Part shown: piece by piece, positions 1-4,773 of the stretch
Layout: every line of letters starts with the position of its first letter
How positions within the stretch are numbered: the stretch's first letter is position 1
DNA from: an uncultured Lachnospiraceae bacterium
GTDB taxonomy: Bacteria > Bacillota > Clostridia > Lachnospirales > Lachnospiraceae
Assembly: GCA_910587895.1 (NCBI GenBank)
Contig: CAJUOE010000214.1
Location: 1 to 5,300, forward strand
Reading direction: 5' to 3'
Length of the DNA stretch: 5,300 nucleotides
The notes under the pieces: generated by a model
The model's input: the letters and a program-made list of their open reading frames with translations, nothing else
Told to the model about the DNA's origin: nothing
Database searches by the model: none
Position numbers and translations under genes: made by a program

Positions 1-503
1 ACAATGTGAGGAGGGATATGGAGTGTGGGCGGGTATCGCCGGGGCAGGACGCTTCCGCAAAAATGATGGCGGTCATGGCGGGGATGGAGGACTTGTTTTC
101 TAACCCGCTGCCGAGTTTTTACCCAAAGGATCTGCTGATAGGGGCAGGATGCGGCATTGCGCTCCGCCTTGTGGTGTATTTCAAAGCCAAGAACGCCAAG
201 AAGTTCCGGCATGGCATGGAGTACGGTTCTGCGAGGTGGGGGACAGCGAAAGATATTGAGCCTTATGTCGATCCGGTATTTGAGAACAACGTGCTGCTCA
301 CAGAAACGGAAAGACTGATGATGTCGGGCAGACCAAGACAGCCGAAGTATGCGAGGAATAAAAATATCCTTGTTATTGGCGGTTCGGGTTCAGGCAAGAC
401 AAGGTTTTTTGTAAAACCGAACCTTATGCAGATGCACTCAAGCTATGTTGTCACTGATCCGAACGTGTTACTCTCCCAAGGACAGAGAATATTCCAGCCT
501 TAA
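1..503 (+). pseudogene. virD4: VirD4/TcpA-type coupling protein, N-terminal fragment, 3' part displaced
   Basis: This is the N-terminal part of a type IV coupling ATPase, the membrane protein that links a relaxase-DNA complex to the conjugation channel. Counting from GTG 6, a hydrophobic stretch at about residues 42-59 (DLLIGAGCGIALRLVVYF) fits a membrane segment. It is followed by YGSARWGTAKDI (73-84) and a Walker A motif GGSGSGKT (125-132). The stretch SSYVVTDP (145-152) is typical of Tn1549-like VirD4 proteins, where KG normally follows. Here the reading diverges after CCGAA at 459-463 and runs 13 unrelated codons to a TAA at 501-503. The Walker B half is therefore missing and the product cannot be a working ATPase. 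The frame is open to the left edge, so the true start is probably upstream and GTG 6 is unlikely to be it. I infer interruption by the element that begins here; a simple deletion is the alternative. Confidence 0.85.
455..470. other. putative left junction (attL) of an integrated element at a GA dinucleotide
   Basis: The coupling-protein homology stops within CTGATCCGAA. Family members continue with a Lys-Gly codon pair, but here the DNA reads CGTG. A GA dinucleotide lies at 461-462, exactly at the loss of homology, and the recombinase gene begins 59 bases further on. Serine recombinases of the TnpX/TndX kind are known to exchange at GA dinucleotides. The junction position is an inference from homology loss; the matching right junction lies outside the window. 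Confidence 0.5.
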
Positions 504-521
504 GAAAGCGAGGTACAGACT

Positions 522-2213
522 ATGAGGACACAGGAAAAAGCAGGAAAAATCACCGCGTTATACGAGCGTTTAAGCCGGGATGACGAACTCCAAGGGGAAA
601 GCAACAGCATTACGAACCAGAAACAGCTACTTGAAAATTATGCTACCAAAAACGGATATTCCCATATCCGGCATTTTACCGATGACGGGGTGAGCGGCAC
701 CACATTTGAGCGTGAGGGGTTCAAAGCCATGATTGAAAAGGTTGAAGCCGGGAAGGTCGGGGTAGTCATAGTCAAGGATATGAGCCGCTTCGGTCGGGAT
801 TACCTGAAAGTGGGATTTTACACAGAGGTCATGTTCAAAGAAAAAGGAGTGCGTTTTATCGCAATCAATAATGGCATAGACAGTGAAAACCAGCAGGACA
901 GCGATTTCACACCCTTTTTAAATATCATGAACGAGTGGTATGCAAGGGATGCAAGCCGCAAGATACAGGCAGTGTTTAAAGCGCGTATGCAGGAGGGGAA
1001 ACGTGTTTCCCCAAGCGTTCCCTACGGATATTTGCGTGACCCAGACGACAAGCAGAAGCTAATCATTGATGAAGAGCCTGCCGCAGTTGTGCGCCGGATT
1101 TACCAGATGGTGATTGAGGGTAAAGGCGTTACCCTTATTGCGAATACGCTACGTGATGAAAAAGTCCTGATACCGGCGGCATATGCCAAAATCCACTGCC
1201 CGGAAAATGACCACAGCAAAGGCTTTACAAGCCCATATTTATGGTCGCCTACCGTTGTTGCGTCTATCCTTGCAAAACAGGAATATATGGGGCATACAGT
1301 GTTAGGCAAGACAATCAGCGTCAGCTATAAAACAAAGAAACGCAGGAAAGCGACCCCGGATGAATTGATGGTTTTTAAAAATACCCATCCTGCCATAGTG
1401 GACGAGGAAACATGGAATCTGGCGCAGAAATTGAGGAAGACCGTCAGGAAGCCAAGTTATGACAGGCCACCCCACCCATTAACAGGGCTTGTCTATTGCG
1501 CTGATTGCGGGCATAAAATGACGCACAGGCAGCCAAGCCCGACAAAAGCGGTAAAGTATGATGCAGACAATTCTTATACCTGTGGCAGTTACCGGCAGCG
1601 TACTCGTGACTGTACTGCCCATTATATCAAGACTTCCGTTTTGTGGGAACTGATTTTGACGGCAATCCGGGAAGTAAGCGACTATGTGCGGCAGGACGAG
1701 CAGGCATTTGCCGATAAAGTGCGGAGTGCCACAGCTACCCATATGGCGGAAAGCCAGAAGGAGCAGAAAAAGCGACTTCTGGAATCGGAGGGACGCATTG
1801 AGGAATTGAATGTCCTAATCAAGAAATTATATGAGGGCAATGCCACAGGGAAAATACCAGACAAGCATTTTGAGCGGCTTCTGGATGAATACGACAGGGA
1901 GCAGACAGTGCTGGAAACGGAGATTGAAGAACTAAAGGCACAGGTTGCTGATTTTGATGAGGATAACATGAAAGCTGATAAATTTATAGCTGTTGTGCGG
2001 AAATATACAGATTTTAAGGAATTAACCACACCTATGCTGAATGAGTTCATTGAAAAAGTGGTTGTCCACGAAGCCACAGGCGGCAGGAAGAACAGGCGGC
2101 AGAAAGTGGACGTATACTTTAACTTTGTCGGGCAGGTAAAGATACCGAAGCCGGGCGGAAACAACACCGAGGAAGGAGCGTGTGATGAAGCGGGAACAGA
2201 TAGAAAAGATTAA
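522..2213 (+). CDS. large serine recombinase (TnpX/TndX-like, DUF4368-type tail)
   Basis: This 563-residue site-specific recombinase most likely integrates and excises the element. The N-terminal resolvase domain (about 10-150) has YERLS with the presumed nucleophile Ser18. It also has DDGVSGTTFERxGF (54-67) and KDMSRFGRDYL (85-95), with Arg89 and Arg92 in the active-site positions. The Recombinase domain spans about 165-290 and includes PYGYLRD at 167-173. A zinc-ribbon follows with Cys326, Cys329, Cys354 and Cys364. A charged coiled coil occupies about 408-475, and a DUF4368-like tail about 480-545 (DFKELTTPMLNEFIEKVVVH). The length is close to the 533 residues of TndX. The ATG at 522 has CGAGG at 509-513 with an 8-base spacer. 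No clear promoter lies between the junction and the start. The 3' end overlaps the next gene by 29 bases. All domains appear intact, so it is probably active. Confidence 0.95.
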   Translation: MRTQEKAGKITALYERLSRDDELQGESNSITNQKQLLENYATKNGYSHIRHFTDDGVSGTTFEREGFKAMIEKVEAGKVGVVIVKDMSRFGRDYLKVGFYTEVMFKEKGVRFIAINNGIDSENQQDSDFTPFLNIMNEWYARDASRKIQAVFKARMQEGKRVSPSVPYGYLRDPDDKQKLIIDEEPAAVVRRIYQMVIEGKGVTLIANTLRDEKVLIPAAYAKIHCPENDHSKGFTSPYLWSPTVVASILAKQEYMGHTVLGKTISVSYKTKKRRKATPDELMVFKNTHPAIVDEETWNLAQKLRKTVRKPSYDRPPHPLTGLVYCADCGHKMTHRQPSPTKAVKYDADNSYTCGSYRQRTRDCTAHYIKTSVLWELILTAIREVSDYVRQDEQAFADKVRSATATHMAESQKEQKKRLLESEGRIEELNVLIKKLYEGNATGKIPDKHFERLLDEYDREQTVLETEIEELKAQVADFDEDNMKADKFIAVVRKYTDFKELTTPMLNEFIEKVVVHEATGGRKNRRQKVDVYFNFVGQVKIPKPGGNNTEEGACDEAGTDRKD

Positions 2214-2787
2214 AGGCTATTATGACAGCCGGGGAGAGTTTAAGAAGAATAGCCAATATTCCGGCGAACAGGGCATTGTATATACAAAAGCTGGTGACAA
2301 TGCCCACTGGCTTATCATAGAGCAGAAAGGGGAAATTGGGGCAGAAGTGCGCCAGACAGACGATACAGGCAGGATCACCGCAAGAGATACCTATGAGAGC
2401 GTCAGGAACACAGTGAAATGCACTGGAGTTAGCAGGAAAAGAGCAGAGGGCAAAGGAATGGTAAGGTTTGAGCCGGACGAAATCAACCTTATTTACCAGT
2501 TCGGCGAAAATGGCAGACAGGGAACGGTAGATATGCTGAAAGCCATAGAGCCTAAAATAGCGGACAGGCTTACAAAGGGGATTGTCAGCAGTACCATACA
2601 TAAATTGTCAGCATTATCGGAGGAAAGCTGTTCAGAACTGATTTCAAGCACAGAGAACCGCAAGCTTGCAGAGCGCGACAGTTCCATACGGAAACGCCTT
2701 GCAGATGCGCAAAAAAAGGTAGAGGAACGTGCAGGAACGGGGAGAAACAGCATTGACCGCAAAAAAAAGAATAGTTTATCACTATGA
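2185..2787 (+). CDS. hypothetical protein with TTRAP-like (transposon-transfer assisting) C-terminal half
   Basis: This 200-residue soluble protein has no signal peptide or membrane segment. Residues 1-90 are not recognised. From about residue 93, the pattern FEPDEINLIYQFGENGRQGT, then a helix ending in KLSALSEE (140-147), resembles small proteins annotated as the transposon-transfer assisting family in Firmicute mobile elements. That family's function is unknown. The C-terminal 40 residues are very basic (KRLADAQKKVEER, then DRKKKN) and could bind nucleic acid. I prefer ATG 2185, which has AAGGAG at 2173-2178 and a 6-base spacer; GTG 2182 would leave only 3 bases. The start lies inside the recombinase gene, so translation is probably coupled and the two are likely co-transcribed. 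Two A-runs (2710-2716 and 2761-2768) occur near the 3' end. The gene is real on context and RBS; the family call is tentative. Confidence 0.75.
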   Translation: MKREQIEKIKGYYDSRGEFKKNSQYSGEQGIVYTKAGDNAHWLIIEQKGEIGAEVRQTDDTGRITARDTYESVRNTVKCTGVSRKRAEGKGMVRFEPDEINLIYQFGENGRQGTVDMLKAIEPKIADRLTKGIVSSTIHKLSALSEESCSELISSTENRKLAERDSSIRKRLADAQKKVEERAGTGRNSIDRKKKNSLSL

Positions 2788-2796
2788 GTCAATAAC

Positions 2797-2826
2797 ACAA
2801 AAACACTCCCGTAAGAGTGTTTTTGT
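2797..2826. terminator. bidirectional intrinsic terminator
   Basis: A perfect 12-base inverted repeat, ACAAAAACACTC (2797-2808) and GAGTGTTTTTGT (2815-2826), encloses the 6-base loop CCGTAA. The T-run serves rightward transcription, and the A-run gives a T-run on the other strand. It lies between two convergent genes, 10 bases after the stop at 2787 and 12 bases from the stop of the leftward regulator gene, so it can end both transcripts. Confidence 0.85.
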
Positions 2827-2837
2827 TGCATTACAGA

Positions 2838-3104
2838 TTATTCTGTACCAGAATCATTTACCCGAAAAGACAAATCAGCGAAAAATTCATCAAAAGAAGC
2901 GTGATAAAGTTCTTTTAGCGCCAAGAGGACGCTTACCCGGATATTGTGACGACCTAACTCCATTTGGGAGACAATCTCCCTACTCATAGTGAAACCCATT
3001 ACTTGTAGTTGTGTAGCCACATCTTCTTGAGATAACTTGTTCCGTAGGCGCAAGGCTTTCAGATTTGCGCCTATGGAAATATCCTGATTGATGACAGATG
3101 ACAT
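2838..3104 (-). CDS. XRE-family helix-turn-helix transcriptional regulator
   Basis: This is an 88-residue DNA-binding protein that is mostly one HTH_3/XRE domain. The five-helix region spans about residues 11-75, with LKALRLRNKLSQEDVATQL (15-33) as the first helices and start of the HTH. TMSREIVSQMELGRHNI (39-55) forms the recognition helix and the following turn. The short tail FDEFFADLSF may help dimerization. The start ATG is at 3104-3102, with AAAGGGA a few bases upstream on the minus strand. It is transcribed away from the small-gene cluster starting at 3237, with a shared intergenic region holding two palindromes. This layout is typical of a phage- or ICE-type repressor controlling its own gene and the opposing operon. 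Size and layout suggest a repressor; no activator or protease domain is present. Confidence 0.9.
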   Translation of the reverse strand: MSSVINQDISIGANLKALRLRNKLSQEDVATQLQVMGFTMSREIVSQMELGRHNIRVSVLLALKELYHASFDEFFADLSFRVNDSGTE

Positions 3105-3129
3105 ATTTTTTCCCTTTCCAAAAGTTTTT

Positions 3130-3145
3130 GGAATAAATTCATTCC
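3130..3145. promoter_or_regulatory. putative XRE operator O1
   Basis: GGAATAAATTCATTCC is an imperfect palindrome with outer arms GGAAT and ATTCC. It matches the site at 3180-3195 at 13 of 16 positions, and the centres of the two are 50 bases apart, about five helical turns. It lies upstream of the rightward -35 element and 25 bases from the regulator start, so a bound dimer could repress the leftward gene. Assignment to the adjacent XRE protein is inferred from position. Confidence 0.65.
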
Positions 3146-3176
3146 ATTATTGATTTTAACGTAGAAATGATGTAAA
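3146..3176 (-). promoter_or_regulatory. possible leftward promoter for the XRE gene
   Basis: On the minus strand TTTACA (complement of 3171-3176) and AATAAT (complement of 3146-3151) could be -35 and -10 elements, but the spacer is 19 bases, longer than ideal. The predicted start would fall over the operator at 3130-3145, consistent with self-repression. This is a weak call, made mainly because the divergent gene needs a promoter here. Confidence 0.3.
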
Positions 3177-3178
3177 AT
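3150..3178 (+). promoter_or_regulatory. promoter for the rightward small-gene cluster
   Basis: TTGATT (3150-3155) and TAAAAT (3173-3178) are separated by exactly 17 bases and read toward the gene at 3237. Transcription would start near 3185, inside the second palindrome, which explains how a bound repressor would block it. This is the best sigma-A-type promoter in the window. Confidence 0.65.
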
Positions 3179-3179
3179 T

Positions 3180-3195
3180 GGAATGAAATCATTCC
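3180..3195. promoter_or_regulatory. putative XRE operator O2
   Basis: GGAATGAAATCATTCC has perfect 7-base arms, GGAATGA and TCATTCC, around an AA centre. It begins two bases after the -10 box of the rightward promoter, so it covers the likely transcription start. Together with the site at 3130-3145 it gives the consensus GGAATGAWWTCATTCC, with one deviation in the first site. Confidence 0.7.
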
Positions 3196-3236
3196 ATAGA
3201 AAAAATTAATAAACAGGAGGAAAGGAAAACAATGCT

Positions 3237-3491
3237 ATGGATGCAACAGAAAATGAGCTTATACAAAAGCTGAATAAGCTGTCGCCGGAAATGAGGGAGG
3301 TTATATTCTGGATGACAGACAACATTGACTTTGTGAGCCGTATATGCAGAGGTAAAGCCATGCCCAAAGAGAATTGGGAAAAATACATGGAACTGGCAAT
3401 CATTAAGGGAGATAACTTGGGAATTGCCTTGCTTGTTTTCAAGCATATGAAGGATAAAGCAGAAAGGGAAAGCGGGGTGAAAAAGAAATAG
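3237..3491 (+). CDS. small hypothetical protein, first gene of XRE-controlled cluster
   Basis: This 84-residue protein is not recognised. It looks all-helical, soluble and mixed-charge, with a leading segment LIQKLNKLSPEMREVIFWMTD (8-28), a central KENWEKYMEL and a basic tail KDKAERESGVKKK. No signal peptide or membrane span is visible. The gene is the first after the promoter at 3150-3178 and the operator at 3180-3195. Its start is uncertain. AGGAGG (3215-3220) is 16 bases from ATG 3237 but 11 bases from an out-of-frame ATG at 3232, while a second purine stretch AAAGGA (3221-3226) lies 10 bases from 3237. Start ATGs at 3237 and 3253 are out of phase with one another. Position makes it a candidate immediate target of the regulator, but no function can be assigned. 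Confidence 0.7.
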   Translation: MDATENELIQKLNKLSPEMREVIFWMTDNIDFVSRICRGKAMPKENWEKYMELAIIKGDNLGIALLVFKHMKDKAERESGVKKK

Positions 3492-3563
3492 CATATATGG
3501 CGGTCAAATCAGTTTCTATATGGAATTTTAATAATAATAAGAAGAAGGTTGGTGAAATCAGAA

Positions 3564-3908
3564 ATGAGGAATTTGAAAGAGGTACTCTGCCGGGTAAACA
3601 TACAGGAAGTACGGACTTTTGTGTTAGATGGTCTTGACCGGGAAAGCTGGGGGCATAAGCCGGATACAGACAGTTATGAGGAAAGGCTGCAGAAAGCAGA
3701 AAAACCTTTTTGGGAGTTTCTGACGAGCCTTTATCCAGAAGGGAAAGAGCAGGACGCAGTCTATGAAATGTTCTGTGGAGCGATTTTAGCTAATCAGGAA
3801 GTTTATACAGAACTGGGGATGTGGCTTGGGGCAAACCTGATTTTAGAGCTTCTCCAGTTGAATCCGATAAAGGGGCAGGGGCATGAAGAAGATAACAAAG
3901 AGGGATAG
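3564..3908 (+). CDS. small hypothetical protein, second gene of cluster
   Basis: This protein has 114 residues from ATG 3564 and is not firmly recognised. It is acidic and predicted helical. An N-terminal segment MRNLKEVLCRVNIQEVRTFV is followed by EERLQKAEKPFWEFLTSLYP, then AVYEMFCGAILANQEVYTEL and a C-terminal helix with GMWLGANLILELLQL. The last part vaguely recalls small helical mobile-element proteins such as DUF6809, but I cannot verify that. The start is ambiguous. In-frame TTG 3549 and GTG 3552 lie only 0-3 bases after GAAGG (3544-3548), while ATG 3564 lies 15 bases after it. The gap to the previous gene is 72 AT-rich bases without a convincing promoter. Its 3' end overlaps the next gene by 26 bases, suggesting coupled translation. 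Confidence 0.7.
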   Translation: MRNLKEVLCRVNIQEVRTFVLDGLDRESWGHKPDTDSYEERLQKAEKPFWEFLTSLYPEGKEQDAVYEMFCGAILANQEVYTELGMWLGANLILELLQLNPIKGQGHEEDNKEG

Positions 3909-4200
3909 GCAGACCATACGTTTCCTAAAGTGGGTAAGGCGGTATCCCGGATGGTGGTATTTAATCTGTACACCGAATGAAGAGCATATGAATATCAAGA
4001 TGATGAATACGCTGATAAAGCATTTAGCACAGGAACAGTTATATGAGATTATATTTGTGCTTCTGATGGTACACAGGAAAGAGAAGTACGTGAAAGATGT
4101 TTCCAATTTCATGCTGCTTGATATGGTGACGGAGATTTGGGGAGGGAAGGGGAAAGACAGGGAGCAGATGATAAAAGACATCCTTAAATATTTTGAATGA
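3883..4200 (+). CDS. small basic hypothetical protein, third gene of cluster
   Basis: This 105-residue protein is not recognised. The N-terminus is strongly basic and aromatic (KKITKRDRQTIRFLKWVRRYPGWWYLI, residues 2-28), which could suit nucleic-acid binding or membrane-surface contact. Helical segments such as MMNTLIKHLAQEQLYEIIFVLLMVH (45-69) and EQMIKDILKYFE at the C-terminus follow. The hydrophobic run IIFVLLMV is too short and too flanked by charge to be a clear membrane span. AGGGG at 3871-3875 with a 7-base spacer supports ATG 3883. The start lies inside the preceding gene, and an intrinsic terminator begins 24 bases after the stop. This marks it as the last gene of the transcript that starts near 3185. 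Confidence 0.75.
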   Translation: MKKITKRDRQTIRFLKWVRRYPGWWYLICTPNEEHMNIKMMNTLIKHLAQEQLYEIIFVLLMVHRKEKYVKDVSNFMLLDMVTEIWGGKGKDREQMIKDILKYFE

Positions 4201-4223
4201 TAAATAAGCAGATGGACAGGGAG

Positions 4224-4253
4224 AGCAACCGTAATGAAGACGGTTGCTTTTTC
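4224..4253 (+). terminator. intrinsic terminator of the small-gene cluster
   Basis: A perfect 9-base stem AGCAACCGT (4224-4232) and ACGGTTGCT (4240-4248) encloses the loop AATGAAG and runs into TTTTTC. It lies 24 bases after the stop at 4200. Only 32 bases separate it from the next start, with no clear promoter between, so some read-through may feed the mobilization genes. Confidence 0.85.
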
Positions 4254-4285
4254 TTATGTAAAAACAGGGGAAAGGGGATTTTTAA

Positions 4286-4558
4286 ATGGCTGACATCAGC
4301 GAAAAGATTGCTAAAGCAGAGGAAGAAATCAGACAGTTGCAGAATAAAAGACGGAAACTTCTCAACCAGCAAAAAAGCGAGGAAAGGAAAGCAAGGACGC
4401 ATCAGCTTATTGAACGGGGAGCGATACTTGAGAGCTTTCTGGAACAGCCGGAACAGTACAGAAACGAACAGATAAAAGGCTTGCTTGAGGTTGCGTTCCG
4501 GTCTATGCAGGCACAGGAATATTTGCGGAAAATCATAAGGGATAAAGGGGAGAATTAA
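4286..4558 (+). CDS. DUF3847-type mobilization accessory protein
   Basis: This 90-residue charged helical protein is of the kind regularly found just upstream of MobA/MobL relaxases in Firmicute mobilizable elements. Residues 3-35 are a likely coiled coil (ISEKIAKAEEEIRQLQNKRR). The segment ERKARTHQLIERGAILES (33-50) is the recognisable conserved core of DUF3847. The C-terminal part, QIKGLLEVAFRSMQAQEYL, is another helix. Like MobC proteins it is small and lies beside an oriT, so a role in oriT binding or relaxosome assembly is a fair guess but is not established for the family. AGGGG near 4273-4277 with an 8-base spacer supports ATG 4286. Its TAA at 4556-4558 falls inside a potential hairpin at the edge of the oriT region. 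It is probably co-transcribed with the relaxase across that region. Confidence 0.85.
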   Translation: MADISEKIAKAEEEIRQLQNKRRKLLNQQKSEERKARTHQLIERGAILESFLEQPEQYRNEQIKGLLEVAFRSMQAQEYLRKIIRDKGEN

Positions 4559-4565
4559 ATCTCCC
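4548..4565. repeat. hairpin overlapping the end of the DUF3847-type gene
   Basis: GGGAGA (4548-4553) and TCTCCC (4560-4565) pair around ATTAAA and enclose the stop codon of the upstream gene. No T-run follows, so it is not a standard terminator. Its right arm shares bases with the hairpin at 4563-4579, so the two structures cannot form together in one strand. Confidence 0.5.
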
Positions 4566-4610
4566 TTGTTTGACAAGGGCGCACTTATACACCTTAACAG
4601 GTGTGTGCGC
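4563..4610 (-). other. oriT: origin of transfer (oriT), RSF1010/pIP501-like nick core
   Basis: On the minus strand the sequence reads ACACCT-GTTA-AGGTGT and then ATAAGTGCG/CCCTTG. The core TAAGTGCG/CCCT is of the TAARTGCG/CCCT type cut by MobQ-class relaxases of RSF1010/R1162 and pIP501-like plasmids. The inverted repeat directly 5' of it (4589-4594 with 4599-4604) is in the same relative place as in those oriTs. By analogy the nick falls between the complements of 4580 and 4579. An outer pair GCGCAC/GTGCGC (4579-4584 with 4605-4610) extends the stem across the core, and a further hairpin CCCTTGT/ACAAGGG (4563-4579) begins at the predicted 5' end of the transferred strand. With this polarity the recombinase side would enter first and the relaxase gene last, as is usual. 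The core is seen in the sequence; the exact cut is inferred. Confidence 0.8.
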
Positions 4611-4690
4611 TCTGCCGAGGGCTTCTGCCAGCCTTGCGGCAGGCACAGGGGAGCTACACTCCCCTACGGGCGATGCCCTACCCCTTGTGT

Positions 4691-4741
4691 ACTTTGCGGA
4701 CAGGCACACTCCAAAAAACGGAGCGCACCTGTCCGCAAAGT
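4691..4741. repeat. 51-base interrupted palindrome just upstream of the relaxase
   Basis: ACTTTGCGGACAGG (4691-4704) and CCTGTCCGCAAAGT (4728-4741) are perfect 14-base inverted arms. Inside them CTCC (4709-4712) and GGAG (4720-4723) pair around AAAAAAC, separated from the outer stem by a symmetrical unpaired CACA/CGCA loop. It ends 18 bases before the relaxase AGGAGG. It could be a protein-binding site, a cruciform in the relaxosome, or an RNA hairpin in the relaxase leader. No T-run follows, so it is not a standard terminator. Confidence 0.8.
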
Positions 4742-4773
4742 CTGGACGAGCCACCCGGAAGGAGGTTGACAGC

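Larger units (their letters stand above)
4559..4773. other. non-coding oriT/mobilization region dense in inverted repeats
   Basis: This 215-base stretch between the DUF3847-type gene and the relaxase holds no convincing gene. It contains at least six inverted repeats: 4563-4579; 4579-4610; CTGCC/GGCAG at 4625-4642; AGGGGAG/CTCCCCT at 4647-4665; GGGC/GCCC at 4668-4678; and the long one at 4691-4741. It ends in the relaxase ribosome binding site. This position and structure are what is expected of an oriT together with control sites for the mobilization genes. Confidence 0.8.

Noticed and set aside
1100..2167. Three minus-strand frames opposite the recombinase gene
   Set aside because: They are opposite-strand shadows of a complete, motif-bearing recombinase; none has a supporting ribosome binding site or recognisable domain.
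2729..2989. Forward frame crossing the bidirectional terminator into the XRE gene
   Set aside because: It spans the terminator and is antisense to a clear helix-turn-helix gene.
3189..3494. Minus-strand frames opposite the first cluster gene, with Phe/Leu-rich hydrophobic translation
   Set aside because: They are antisense to a gene with a promoter and ribosome binding site; the apparent membrane character comes from the complement of Lys/Glu-rich codons.
4197..4475. Forward frame starting ATGA at the stop of the third cluster gene
   Set aside because: It crosses the intrinsic terminator and then overlaps the well-supported DUF3847-type gene in a different frame; its protein is low-complexity Lys/Arg/Ser.
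4766..4771. TTGACA, a perfect -35 hexamer
   Set aside because: It lies between the relaxase ribosome binding site and its GTG start, so a promoter here could not make the full gene, and no -10 box at suitable distance was seen; probably coincidence.
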